This document shows positions 54,839 to 63,905 of a DNA stretch of 64,000 nucleotides, one piece after another. This DNA is from Bifidobacterium sp. ESL0732. Lineage in GTDB: Bacteria; Actinomycetota; Actinomycetes; Actinomycetales; Bifidobacteriaceae. Under the pieces are notes generated by a model. That model was not told the origin of the DNA. It saw only the letters and a program-made list of their open reading frames with translations, and did no database searches. Position numbers and translations under genes: made by a program. Numbering within the stretch: position 1 is the stretch's first letter; the number at the start of each line of letters is the position of its first letter. The DNA lies in assembly GCF_029395535.1 (NCBI RefSeq), contig NZ_CP113920.1:2170001-2234000 (forward strand). The letters are read 5' to 3'.

Positions 54839-56107
54839 TTACTTTACCTTGCGTATCATCATGATGAAGATGGTGCCCACAAGCATGAAGACGATGGCAA
54901 CGGGGAAGACACCTCGATAGCCACCCGCGATGCCAATGAACAATGTGGTAAAGGCAGGGGCAAGAGTTTGGCCGATAGTGTTGGCAAGGTTCAGGATTCC
55001 CAAGTCCTTGCCCGCTTCCTGCGGATTGGGCAGGACATCGACGTTAAGAGCTTGGTCGACGGACATGTAGCAGCCGTTACCGATACCGGCAAACGTCGCG
55101 TAGATGTAGATACCGGTGGTGGTAGGCATAATCCATGCCACGAGCATGCCCAAGGCGATAATAACGCACGCGGCGCAAACCATGACCTTACGGCGGCGCA
55201 AGAAATCAGAAAGCGGTCCGGAGACCATTGAGGCGAGGATACTGGCGACCAAAGTGATAATTGACATGATCTGCATAGCGGTGCCAGCGTCCTTGACGCT
55301 CAAGTGGATGTATCGCTCGAGGATCAGCAGCTGGTAGCCAGAGATCATAAATGTGCCGATGATGAAGGCCAGGCGGCCGAAGAGGGCGAGATAGAAGTCG
55401 CGGCAGTTCTTGGTCGGCGGGATGAACGACTTAAGGATCTCACCGACCGAAGTGGCCTTGGTATTGTTTTCCGCAGACTTCTCACGGGGCCAGACAATGA
55501 CAGCAATGAGACCAGAGAAGAAGAAAACACCAGTGCCGATCGCCAAACCGACATCGAGCTTGGCCAAGAAAAAGCTGCCAATGAAGTTGCCCAGCTGACT
55601 ACCGACGATTTGCCCAGCACCATATAGGGCAGAGAAAGTGCCACGCACGTCCTCGGGGATGCGGTCAGAAAGTACTGCAACAGCAGGAGCGATCACACAG
55701 TTGATGCCGATCTGTACGATGCACCAGCCAATGACCATCCAGACCAATGAGGTGGAGTGGGCGGTCAGGAAGTAACCAGCAGCACCGATAACACCGCCTG
55801 CGGCAATCCATGGGGTGCGCTTGCCAATCTTAAACTTGGAGACATCCGAAAAGGTGCCGAAAACGATGTTCGCCACAAGTGCGAAAATTGCACTGACGGC
55901 GTTCATGGTGCCCAGCGCGCCTTCAGCGGAAATTCCCTTGATACCGGAGAACACCTGCGGCAGCAGCACACCGGAACCCATGCTGTAGGGGATACATATC
56001 ATCAGCGCGATTATCAGGAAGCCAAGCGCGAATCGGATCTTGTGTTCCAGTGGCTTCTGAGTATCTGGCGCTAGGTTCGGTGACGTAGCGGTTATTTGTG
56101 CATCCAT
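54839..56107 (-). CDS. MFS transporter linked to alpha-glucosidases
   Basis: 422 residues, about 12 transmembrane segments, CAAGGAGG before the start. Loops FGTFSDVSKFKIGKRTPWI and SGPLSDFLRRRKVMV are MFS signatures resembling the sugar/disaccharide carriers. It is divergent from the first GH13 gene, so an alpha-glucoside such as isomaltose, panose or sucrose isomers is the likely cargo. GCGGTAAC/GTTATCGC (56127-56148), an inverted repeat with one mismatch, lies right upstream of its ribosome-binding site. Confidence 0.85.
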   Translation of the reverse strand: MDAQITATSPNLAPDTQKPLEHKIRFALGFLIIALMICIPYSMGSGVLLPQVFSGIKGISAEGALGTMNAVSAIFALVANIVFGTFSDVSKFKIGKRTPWIAAGGVIGAAGYFLTAHSTSLVWMVIGWCIVQIGINCVIAPAVAVLSDRIPEDVRGTFSALYGAGQIVGSQLGNFIGSFFLAKLDVGLAIGTGVFFFSGLIAVIVWPREKSAENNTKATSVGEILKSFIPPTKNCRDFYLALFGRLAFIIGTFMISGYQLLILERYIHLSVKDAGTAMQIMSIITLVASILASMVSGPLSDFLRRRKVMVCAACVIIALGMLVAWIMPTTTGIYIYATFAGIGNGCYMSVDQALNVDVLPNPQEAGKDLGILNLANTIGQTLAPAFTTLFIGIAGGYRGVFPVAIVFMLVGTIFIMMIRKVK

Positions 56108-56558
56108 ATATTTCCTCCTTGAGTTAGCGGTAACAGCAGCGTTATCGCCTATTCGATAGATGTCTTATCAAAATGATTTATCAGTGCAAATTTTTTAGGA
56201 AATTTTCCAGCAGCAAGCAATCACAAAGTTCGAGTGCTTCCGAAACCGACAATTCCAAATCTACAAATTACTCTTTCAGCTGAAAAATGGCTTCGGCAAG
56301 CGTAACAAACCAATAAGTTCGGAGTTTGCATACTTGCTTCAAAGGAATATCTGACAGTTTCTAATGGTCATTAAAAAGCCGTACGTACCACAATAAGTTC
56401 ATTCTTTTCTCCTCTATTGATAACGTAGTCAATGCGATGAATTACTATAATACCAAAGTTATTGAAATGCAATAACTTCAAAAAATGCTAACGTTGTCAA
56501 ATAGGATGTTTGAAAACATATATTTACTTCCAAACACCATTCACATGAAAGGAACACA
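56108..56558. promoter_or_regulatory. divergent control region of the MFS gene and first GH13 gene
   Basis: No gene. Elements seen: GCGGTAAC/GTTATCGC repeat (56127-56148); ATAACGTAGTCAA (56420-56432) and CTAACGTTGTCAA (56488-56500), both LacI-type half palindromes; a TATAAT at 56446-56451. The CTAACGTTGTCAAATA string recurs in front of the second GH13 gene (58752-58767). Confidence 0.6.
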
Positions 56559-58340
56559 ATGACCACCAACAACACGCGCGACGACTGGTGGAAGCAGGCC
56601 GTCGTCTATCAGGTCTATCCGCGCAGCTTCAAGGACGTCAATGGCGACGGCATCGGCGACATCGCCGGTGTCACCGAGAAGATGGACTATCTGAAGGCGT
56701 TGGGTGTGGACGCAATCTGGCTCTCCCCCTTCTACCCCTCCGATCTGGCCGACGGCGGCTATGACGTGATCGACTATCGCAACGTCGACCCGCGGCTCGG
56801 TACCATGGATGACTTCGACAAGATGGCGGAGACCGCTCACAAGGCCGGCCTCAAGGTCATCGTCGACATCGTGCCGAACCATACCTCTACTAAGCACCGT
56901 TTCTTTAAAGAGGCGCTCAGGGCCGGACGAGGCAGTGCCGCCCGCGACCGCTACATCTTCCGCGAAGGACGAGGCAAGAACGGCGAATTACCGCCGAACG
57001 ACTGGCAGTCGTTTTTCGGTGGCCCAGCTTGGAAACGCGTCGACGACGGCCAGTGGTATTTCCACCTCTTCGCGGTCGAGCAGGCCGATCTCAACTGGAA
57101 GAACCCAGACGTTCACGAGGAGTTCAGGAAGACATTCCGCTTCTGGAGCGAGCACGGCGTGGATGGTTTCCGTATCGACGTGGCCCACGGCCTGGCCAAG
57201 GACTTTGACAGCAGATCTATGGAAGAACTCGGTCGTGAGTACAACACTCAAGACCAAGAAAACCACGATGGACGGAACCCCATGTGGGATCGCCCTGAAG
57301 TCCACGATATCTACAAGGAGTGGCGCAAGGTGTTCAACGAGTACAATCCGCCGCGTTTCGCCGTCGGCGAGGCCTGGGTCGTCCCTGAACACCAACATCT
57401 TTACGCCTCTCCCGACGAGCTGGGTCAGGTCTTCAACTTCGAGTTCGCCAAAGCCAACTGGGACGTCGATGAGATGCGCACCGCGATTATTGAAGGTCTC
57501 GAATCCGCAACACAGAGTGGCGGTTCCACCTCAACGTGGGTGATGAGCAACCATGATATTGTGCGCAATCCCTCCCGTTACGGCCTGCCGAAGGTCAAGG
57601 CCAACGGCCAGCACCAGCTTCCGAAAGACTGGCTGCTACGCGACGGCAAGACCTACATCGAGGACCGTGAGCTCGGTACCCGCCGGGCACGCGCCGCCGC
57701 GATGATGGAATTCGGCCTGCCCGGATCTGTCTATATCTACCAAGGCGAGGAACTCGGCCTCTTCGAGGTGCCGAACATCCCATGGGACCGTCTCGAGGAC
57801 CCGACGCCGTTCCGCACCGCGCGCAACTTCAGCGACAAGGGCCGCGACGGCTGTCGTGTGCCGCTGCCCTGGATCGCCGGCGACGAGCCGAAGCCTGCCA
57901 GCTGGAGCGAGGACGGGGCCTTCGGCGAGGGCGCATCATTCGGCTTCTCGCCCAAAAAGAAGGCCGACGGCACACCGAGCGCCGATCCGCATCTGCCGCA
58001 ACCACTGTGGTTCAAGGATTTCGCCGCCGACAAAGAAGCGACCGACCCGACCTCGATGCTGAACTTCTATCGTTCCGCGCTCAGAAATCGAGCCGAGCTG
58101 CTGACTTCGACAGGCGATCATGACAGCCTCGACTGGCTGGATATGGGCCACGACGTCATCGCCTACACCCGCCCGGCAAAGGCCTCCGATGAATCGAAAG
58201 CCACCTTCGCCAGCATCACCAACTTCGGTGCAGCCCCTGTCGCCTTGCCGAAGGGCAAGGTGCTGCTAACCTCGGCCGGACTTGCTGAAGATGGCGGCCT
58301 GCCGCAAGACGCGAGCGCCTGGCTTCTGCTCGACAAGTAA
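56559..58340 (+). CDS. GH13 alpha-glucosidase / oligo-1,6-glucosidase, copy 1
   Basis: 593 residues, no signal peptide, AAAGGA before the start. The four GH13 regions are intact: DIVPNHTS, GFRIDVAHG (nucleophile Asp), FAVGEAWV (acid Glu) and SNHD. The Val right after the nucleophile is, in this subfamily, associated with alpha-1,6 activity, so isomaltose, panose or similar alpha-glucosides are likely substrates. The sequence after the fourth region is NHDIVRNPSRYG, unlike NHDIPRSTTRYG in copy 2, which may change specificity. It shares most of its length with the gene at 58820. A terminator follows (58365-58405). Confidence 0.92.
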   Translation: MTTNNTRDDWWKQAVVYQVYPRSFKDVNGDGIGDIAGVTEKMDYLKALGVDAIWLSPFYPSDLADGGYDVIDYRNVDPRLGTMDDFDKMAETAHKAGLKVIVDIVPNHTSTKHRFFKEALRAGRGSAARDRYIFREGRGKNGELPPNDWQSFFGGPAWKRVDDGQWYFHLFAVEQADLNWKNPDVHEEFRKTFRFWSEHGVDGFRIDVAHGLAKDFDSRSMEELGREYNTQDQENHDGRNPMWDRPEVHDIYKEWRKVFNEYNPPRFAVGEAWVVPEHQHLYASPDELGQVFNFEFAKANWDVDEMRTAIIEGLESATQSGGSTSTWVMSNHDIVRNPSRYGLPKVKANGQHQLPKDWLLRDGKTYIEDRELGTRRARAAAMMEFGLPGSVYIYQGEELGLFEVPNIPWDRLEDPTPFRTARNFSDKGRDGCRVPLPWIAGDEPKPASWSEDGAFGEGASFGFSPKKKADGTPSADPHLPQPLWFKDFAADKEATDPTSMLNFYRSALRNRAELLTSTGDHDSLDWLDMGHDVIAYTRPAKASDESKATFASITNFGAAPVALPKGKVLLTSAGLAEDGGLPQDASAWLLLDK

Positions 58341-58364
58341 GCCTTAGGCAAATTATCAACAATT

Positions 58365-58405
58365 AAGTGTCTGGAACCTTACAACATATAGGGTTCCAGA
58401 CACTT
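58365..58405 (+). terminator. terminator after GH13 copy 1
   Basis: AAGTGTCTGGAACC pairs perfectly with GGTTCCAGACACTT, followed by TT. A near-identical hairpin follows GH13 copy 2 at 60617-60657, part of the same duplicated segment. Confidence 0.8.
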
Positions 58406-58445
58406 TTCCATTCCCCTACAAGTACGTGAATCCGAAATAGACCTT

Positions 58446-58612
58446 TCACGCATTCCAGCGAACGATGACAGGGCAGTTTTTGTAGTAGCCCAGCACAGCA
58501 CCGGCTTCCTCACGTCTACGGCCTTCGGCCGTGCCATAATCCCATTCCATCAGATCGTCGAGCGTTTCGAAATCGGAATAACCCGCCAATTGCGCGGTAT
58601 CGGCGGCACGAC
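58446..58612 (-). pseudogene. decayed phosphoglycerate-mutase-like gene
   Basis: Two blocks match the intact gene at 60698-61396. Block one (58446 to about 58485) carries the 3' end, with stop codon; block two (about 58500-58612) matches about 61066-61171. About 320 bases in between are lost. It sits at the same place relative to GH13 copy 1 as the intact gene does to copy 2. Confidence 0.85.
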
Positions 58613-58751
58613 GGCGCCGCCTACGGCGACAGATACGACAGAAACCGAAAACCGACTACATGCGTTCATACATTTCTGGTAATGGAAACGTGGTCAACAA
58701 TATAAATTATTTTAATCTCTTAGCTTTTTGATTATAGTAATTATAAACATA

Positions 58752-58767
58752 GTAACGTTGTCAAATA
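58752..58767 (+). promoter_or_regulatory. LacI-type operator upstream of GH13 copy 2
   Basis: GTAACGTTGTCAAATA matches the element at 56489-56504 upstream of copy 1. It lies about 50 bases before the start codon, next to a TATAGT/TATAAA-rich stretch. Confidence 0.55.
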
Positions 58768-58819
58768 AAAGCAGATGAGGAATTGGGATATCCCAGATAT
58801 CTTAAAACGAAAGGAAATC

Positions 58820-60592
58820 ATGACCGCTAATAACTCGCGCGACGACTGGTGGAAGCAGGCCGTCGTCTATCAGGTCTATCCGCGCAGCTTCAAGGACGTC
58901 AATGGTGACGGCATTGGCGACATCGCCGGCATCACGGAAAAAATGAATTACTTGAAGACGCTGGGCGTAGATGCAATCTGGCTCTCCCCCTTCTACCCTT
59001 CCGAACTCGCCGACGGCGGCTACGATGTCATCGATTACCGCAACGTCGACCCGCGGCTCGGCACGATGGACGATTTCGACAAGATGGTCGAGGCGGGGCA
59101 CAAGGCCGGTCTCAAGGTGATCGTCGATATCGTGCCGAACCACACCTCCAACAAGCATCGCTTCTTCCAGGAAGCACTCCAGGCCGGCCGCGGCTCGAAG
59201 GCGCGCGACCGCTATATCTTCCGTGAAGGCCGTGGCAAGAACGGCGAACTGCCACCGAACGACTGGCAGTCACTGTTCGGCGGGCCGGCATGGGAACGCG
59301 TCGCCGACGGCCAGTGGTACCTGCACATCTTCGCCGTCGAACAGCCCGACGTCAACTGGAAGAACCCGGATATCCACGAGGAATTCAAGAAGACGTTCCG
59401 CTTCTGGAGCGACCATGGTGTCGACGGATTCCGCATCGACGTGGCGCATGGCCTGGCCAAAGACCTCGACAGCGAGCCCCTGGAGAAGCTGGGCGAGGAA
59501 TTCAGCGTACAAAATCAGGAGTCCCACGACGGCCGCAGCCCTTTGTGGGATCGCCCGGAGGTCCACGACATCTACAAGGAGTGGCGACAGGTCTTCAACG
59601 AATACAACCCGCCGCGTTTCGCAGTCGGCGAGGCTTGGGTGGTGCCCGAGCACCAGCATCTTTACGCTTCGACCGACGAACTCGGCCAGGTCTTCAACTT
59701 CGAGTTCGCGAAGGCCGGTTGGGACGTCAACCAGATGCGCATGGCCATCACCGAGGGGCTTGATTCCGCCGCGCACACCGATGGGTCAACCTCGACTTGG
59801 GTGATGAACAACCATGACATTCCTCGTAGCACCACTCGTTACGGGCTACCTCAAGTCCCAGCGACAGACAAGCACCAGATCGCCAAAGACTGGCTGCTGC
59901 GCGACGGCAAGACCTACTTCGAGAATCGCGAGCTCGGCACCCGCCGCGCCCGCGCCGCCGTTCTGATGGAAATGGGCCTCCCTGGTTCTGTTTATATTTA
60001 TCAGGGTGAAGAACTCGGGCTTTTCGAAGTGCCGGATATCCCGTGGGATCGTCTGGAAGATCCGAACGCGGTGAACACCAAGCAGGCCGCGAGTGACAAG
60101 GGCCGCGACGGTTGTCGCGTACCGCTGCCGTGGGTCGCCGACGACGAGCCCAAACCGGCTTCTTGGGATAAGAATTTTGGTGAGGGCGCATCATTTGGCT
60201 TCTCATCCGCGACGAAGGCCGACGGAACTCCCGCCGAAGCTCCGCATCTCCCGCAGCCCCTGTGGTTCAAGGACTTCGCGGCCGACAAGGAAACGACCGA
60301 CCCGACCTCGATGCTCACGCTTTATCGTTCGGCGCTCAAAGAGCGTGCCGAACTGCTGACCGCGACGGGCGACCACAGTAGCCTCGACTGGCTCGACATG
60401 GGTGATGACGTCATCGCCTACACCCGCCCGGCGGTCTATCAAGGCTCGTCAGCCATGTTTGCAAGCGTCACAAACTTCGGCGCGGCTCCCGTAGCACTGC
60501 CAAAGGGCCGCATCCTGCTCACTTCCGCCGAACTTGCCGCAGACGGCGGGCTGCCGCAAGACGCGAGCGCCTGGCTTCTGCTTGACAAGTAA
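58820..60592 (+). CDS. GH13 alpha-glucosidase / oligo-1,6-glucosidase, copy 2
   Basis: 590 residues from the ATG at 58820 (AAAGGAAA upstream); an earlier in-frame ATG at 58775 lacks support. It has the same four GH13 regions as copy 1 (DIVPNHTS, GFRIDVAHG, FAVGEAWV, NNHD), with Val after the nucleophile, so alpha-1,6 activity is expected. The fourth-region surroundings differ from copy 1 (NHDIPRSTTRYG). Its upstream region has the shared TAACGTTGTCAAATA operator. With copy 1, the MFS gene and the LacI gene it forms an alpha-glucoside locus. Confidence 0.92.
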   Translation: MTANNSRDDWWKQAVVYQVYPRSFKDVNGDGIGDIAGITEKMNYLKTLGVDAIWLSPFYPSELADGGYDVIDYRNVDPRLGTMDDFDKMVEAGHKAGLKVIVDIVPNHTSNKHRFFQEALQAGRGSKARDRYIFREGRGKNGELPPNDWQSLFGGPAWERVADGQWYLHIFAVEQPDVNWKNPDIHEEFKKTFRFWSDHGVDGFRIDVAHGLAKDLDSEPLEKLGEEFSVQNQESHDGRSPLWDRPEVHDIYKEWRQVFNEYNPPRFAVGEAWVVPEHQHLYASTDELGQVFNFEFAKAGWDVNQMRMAITEGLDSAAHTDGSTSTWVMNNHDIPRSTTRYGLPQVPATDKHQIAKDWLLRDGKTYFENRELGTRRARAAVLMEMGLPGSVYIYQGEELGLFEVPDIPWDRLEDPNAVNTKQAASDKGRDGCRVPLPWVADDEPKPASWDKNFGEGASFGFSSATKADGTPAEAPHLPQPLWFKDFAADKETTDPTSMLTLYRSALKERAELLTATGDHSSLDWLDMGDDVIAYTRPAVYQGSSAMFASVTNFGAAPVALPKGRILLTSAELAADGGLPQDASAWLLLDK

Positions 60593-60616
60593 GCAGTAAA
60601 GCAAATCACAAAAAAT

Positions 60617-60657
60617 AAGCGTCTGGAACCTTACAGCGTATAAGGTTCCAGACGCTT
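60617..60657 (+). terminator. terminator after GH13 copy 2
   Basis: AAGCGTCTGGAACCTTA pairs with TAAGGTTCCAGACGCTT, then TT. It is the counterpart of 58365-58405 with compensating changes in the stem. It separates GH13 copy 2 from the convergent mutase-like gene. Confidence 0.85.
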
Positions 60658-60697
60658 TTCCATTCTCCTACAAGTACGTCAATCCGAAATAGATCTT

Positions 60698-61396
60698 TCA
60701 CACATTCCAACGGACAATGACAGGATCGTTTTTGTAGTAGCCCAAAACCGAGTGATGGGCGGTATCGAAACGCAGGAGACGGCCAGCACGCGGGTCGGTG
60801 CGAAGCCATTGCGTGGTGACGATACGCAGGATATGGGCGTGAGCCACGAGCAGGACATTGTGACCGGCAAGAATCAACGGCGTTATTTTCCCGATGACAC
60901 GACGAGAGCGTTCGGCAGCCTCTTCCACGGTCTCGCCGGTGCCGCTATGGACGTTCACCTTTTCATTGCTGGGCAGCGTGCAAACCCAATTACCTTGCAT
61001 TTGAGCCGGCAACATTTCGGGGCCTTCGTCCCACACACACCAATCGTGCCCAAGCGCGGCACTGACTTCCTCACGCCTGCGGCCTTCGGCGGGACCATAA
61101 TCCCATTCCACCAGGTCGTCGAGCGTTTCGAAATCGGAATAACCCGCCAATTGCGCGGTCTCGGTGGCACGATGCAACGGACTGGAAAAAATATGCCCGT
61201 CCCCAAAACCTTCCGGGAACGCCTCACGCAGACGCTTGCCGCCGGCCATTGCCTGACGCCGACCTTCTTCGTTCAACGGCACATCGGTAAGCCCCGTATA
61301 CTGACCGGTAGCGCTCCACGCGGTCTGTCCGTGGCGTAGCAATACCAAATAGCCGGGTTTCGAGGCTCCCTCGCCCGAAGTAAGATAATCAGTCAT
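60698..61396 (-). CDS. histidine-phosphatase-family protein (phosphoglycerate-mutase-like)
   Basis: 232 residues. The catalytic phospho-His motif is LLRHGQTAWS; SSPLHRATETAQLAG, EWDYGPAEGRRREEV and VLLVAHAHILRIV supply the rest of the active site. It is in the same superfamily as cofactor-dependent phosphoglycerate mutase but shorter than GpmA (about 250), so a sugar-phosphate phosphatase is equally possible. It converges with GH13 copy 2. A decayed copy lies at 58446. Confidence 0.87.
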   Translation of the reverse strand: MTDYLTSGEGASKPGYLVLLRHGQTAWSATGQYTGLTDVPLNEEGRRQAMAGGKRLREAFPEGFGDGHIFSSPLHRATETAQLAGYSDFETLDDLVEWDYGPAEGRRREEVSAALGHDWCVWDEGPEMLPAQMQGNWVCTLPSNEKVNVHSGTGETVEEAAERSRRVIGKITPLILAGHNVLLVAHAHILRIVTTQWLRTDPRAGRLLRFDTAHHSVLGYYKNDPVIVRWNV

Positions 61397-61629
61397 ACCG
61401 CCACTCTAACGCAGGGCGGAAAAACGCGCAAAACTAACCAGCCATGGTCAACCAACAGTAAAAAATTCGGCAATGATTTACGATGCGTCATCATTATCGA
61501 CATGGTGACTGGATTATGAATGCTTTTTAGTCTGACTCTCGATTAAAGCAGTACATGCCCAAAGCAAAAATCAAGTAACGCCATCACCGTATCCTGTCTG
61601 ACGGATAGTGCCGCGTCTATTATGGAAAA

Positions 61630-62229
61630 ATGCACGCAAGACACAGCAAAACGGCGGTAGAGGAAGCCGACAAGGAAAGCTCGCAAAATCTCAACACACC
61701 TGCCTGGGATTCGTTTATGCCTTCCAGGCCCTCCAAGCCCTCGGCTCAAACCGAAGCCAGCCCTGCAACAGATTCGGCCTCATACCCATCTTCACCAGTG
61801 CCCCCATCTTCACCTTTATCTTCATCTTCGCCTGTACCGTCATCTTCATCCTCATCCTCATCCTCATCGACGGACCATATCGTCGAAAGCCTTCATCGCG
61901 TCGACCAGAAAGTAGAAACCATGCGTCAACATCGTTTGCAAGACCCCGATACCTTGGGCGACAAGATCGTCAAAATCATCGTGCCCACCGTTCTGGGAAC
62001 GTTGGCCGGCAAGGTGTTCAAAACCGTGTGGGACAGCCAAGTCACCAACAGGCATCGGTCAGCGGGCGCGGGCAGCGGCATTGCCGAAGATGCCCAACAG
62101 CAAGGATTTATCGCCAGTGTCATCTTCGCCGCAGCTTCGGCCGCGTTCGGTTCCGTAATCTCCTCGCTGGGCACGCGCGGTTCGAACGCGCTGGTCACGC
62201 GTCGGCACAATCGGCGCAACGGGAAATAG
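61630..62229 (+). CDS. DUF4235-family protein with Ser-rich N-terminus
   Basis: 199 residues. The conserved part is the last 110 residues (DKIVKIIVPTVLGTLAGKVF...TVWDSQ) with a glycine-rich hydrophobic helix and FIASVIFAAASAAFGSVISS as second helix, as in DUF4235 actinobacterial membrane proteins. The first 85 residues are polar and Ser/Pro-rich; a hexamer repeat TCATCC (61840-61869) encodes a poly-Ser run, so its length may vary. The true start may be an internal ATG near residue 98; the Ser-rich part might then not be translated. Confidence 0.7.
   Translation: MHARHSKTAVEEADKESSQNLNTPAWDSFMPSRPSKPSAQTEASPATDSASYPSSPVPPSSPLSSSSPVPSSSSSSSSSSTDHIVESLHRVDQKVETMRQHRLQDPDTLGDKIVKIIVPTVLGTLAGKVFKTVWDSQVTNRHRSAGAGSGIAEDAQQQGFIASVIFAAASAAFGSVISSLGTRGSNALVTRRHNRRNGK
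61840..61869 (+). repeat. TCATCC-type hexamer repeat
   Basis: Five head-to-tail hexamers (TCATCT, TCATCC three times, TCATCG). It encodes Ser residues inside the DUF4235 gene; a change of copy number adds or removes two residues without a frameshift. Confidence 0.7.
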
Positions 62230-62308
62230 ATACCAATCTCACATCTGCAGCATTACCCAGAGCGGAAAATCGCTGAGCCCCTTCACATGCGTTTGAAAGA
62301 ATAGAGCT

Positions 62309-63100
62309 ATGACCGAATCTCAAAAAAATCTTCGTACCAACGAAACCATCGAAACCTTGTTAAACCGCCGCTCGATCCGCAAGTTCAAGCCGGAAGCCAT
62401 CGACGTTGAGACCGTCGCCACGCTGGAAACCGTGGCGCAGCACGCCGCCTCAAGCCAATACCTGCAGGATTGGTCGGCCATCCGCGTCGAAGACCCGGCC
62501 GTCAAAGGCGCCATCGCCGAAATCGCCCACCAGACCTACGTGGCCGAAGCCCCGTTGCTCTACCTTTTCGTGGCCGACGAGCACCGCAACGCCGCCATCG
62601 CCACACGCAAAGGCGTCGACGTCCACTCCGACGAATTCACGCTGAACTCCAGCTATCGCTTCACCCAGGCGCAGAACGACGCGGTTCTTGCGCTGCACGC
62701 CATGGAGACCGCCGCCTATTCGCTGGACCTGGGCTGCGTGATCCTCGGTTCCGTGTTGAACAATCCGCGCAAGCTCATCAAGCTGCTGCATCTGCCGGAA
62801 TTCACTTACCCCGTGCTCGGCCTCGCCATCGGCAAGCCCGACCAGTCGCCGGCCCTGAAACCTCGCATGGAACGCGACGACCAGTTCTTCATCAACCGCT
62901 ACCCTGCCGACGACGGGGAGCTGCTCCACGGGCTCGATGCCTTCGACGCTACCGCCCACAAGTATTACGATTTGCGCAACACCGACCGCCCCGTCGACGC
63001 CTTCAGCGACCAAATCGCGAACAACTCGGTCGACCGCGGCGTCTTCAGCCGCTCGGTCACGCCTGTCGCCGAGGACCAGCACTTCCGCTTCGACCGCTGA
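62309..63100 (+). CDS. nitroreductase-family flavoprotein
   Basis: 263 residues, FMN-binding NfsA/FRP-like group. N-terminal RRSIRKFKPEAID is the signature flavin-phosphate loop; AAPLLYLFVAD, AVLALHAMETAAYSLDLGCV, and PEFTYPVLGLAIGKPDQSP match NfsA relatives. It reduces nitro compounds, quinones or flavin with NAD(P)H in the cytoplasm. Single gene between the DUF4235 gene and the ClbS-like gene. Confidence 0.9.
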   Translation: MTESQKNLRTNETIETLLNRRSIRKFKPEAIDVETVATLETVAQHAASSQYLQDWSAIRVEDPAVKGAIAEIAHQTYVAEAPLLYLFVADEHRNAAIATRKGVDVHSDEFTLNSSYRFTQAQNDAVLALHAMETAAYSLDLGCVILGSVLNNPRKLIKLLHLPEFTYPVLGLAIGKPDQSPALKPRMERDDQFFINRYPADDGELLHGLDAFDATAHKYYDLRNTDRPVDAFSDQIANNSVDRGVFSRSVTPVAEDQHFRFDR

Positions 63101-63271
63101 TCAGCCGAATCCCACAGTCGGCTCCACCCCATTAACATCGCATTTGTGAAGTCTAACCAAGGATTAGCGTCGCAGATGCAATTCCGCCTTGCGTCTGCGA
63201 CGCACACAACCTCACTCGCGTCGCGTTTACAATCTCATCTTGCAATTGCGGCGGTAAGTTAGGATTGGGAG

Positions 63272-63790
63272 CTACAAAACGTTCTTTTTCCACTTCCTGA
63301 TTTTTGCCCTAAACGTCTTGAACGGCGCAACTGTGTTGATGTGAATGAACTTCCAGACCGGCCATATAGCCGTTTTAGTGGCCTCATCCGCCCATTTACG
63401 TCGATGAGGATCGAAAACCTCATCTTCCGACATGGTGTCAATCATAGCAAGGATGTCAGCAACGTTGGCATCAAGCCTCTCTCTGAGCTCCCGCAATGGC
63501 AGCCCCGCGTATGTATCCGTGAACCAACGGTACAAGTCGCCCAGCCGGTTCCATGCATATCGTTCGGATGGCGTGTGTACTTGTCGCCCTGCACGCTCAT
63601 CGCGCTCCCATTGCAGAAGCAAGGTGGTCCAGCCAACTTGGTACGCAAGGTTTTCTGCGGGCGTACGATCGACATCCTCGCACCGTTCGTCTTTCAACGT
63701 CTCCGGAATCTCATCGAATTCCGCAATGTACTTGTCGTATGTCTTCCGAATTTCGCTTTTCAGATCCTCTTTGTCTTGATATGTCTGCAT
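63272..63790 (-). CDS. ClbS/DfsB-family four-helix protein
   Basis: 172 residues from the ATG at 63790, with GGAGG eight bases upstream; a GTG six bases earlier is inside that spacing. DKYIAEFDEIPETLKDERC, DRTPAENLAYQVGW and LLQWERDERAG match the ClbS/DfsB (DUF1706) family, four-helix bundles of the DinB/YfiT fold. ClbS protects E. coli from colibactin; most relatives have no known role. No transferable metal site is obvious. It stands alone. Confidence 0.8.
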   Translation of the reverse strand: MQTYQDKEDLKSEIRKTYDKYIAEFDEIPETLKDERCEDVDRTPAENLAYQVGWTTLLLQWERDERAGRQVHTPSERYAWNRLGDLYRWFTDTYAGLPLRELRERLDANVADILAMIDTMSEDEVFDPHRRKWADEATKTAIWPVWKFIHINTVAPFKTFRAKIRKWKKNVL

Positions 63791-63905
63791 TTTCACGACC
63801 TCCGCTTCCGAATTTTGTCAATGTTCACATGACAGCGCAAATCGCCAGACAACGCTGTCCAAATATTATTCCATACCTGAAGCCGTATCTGTTATTGTTA
63901 CGCTG

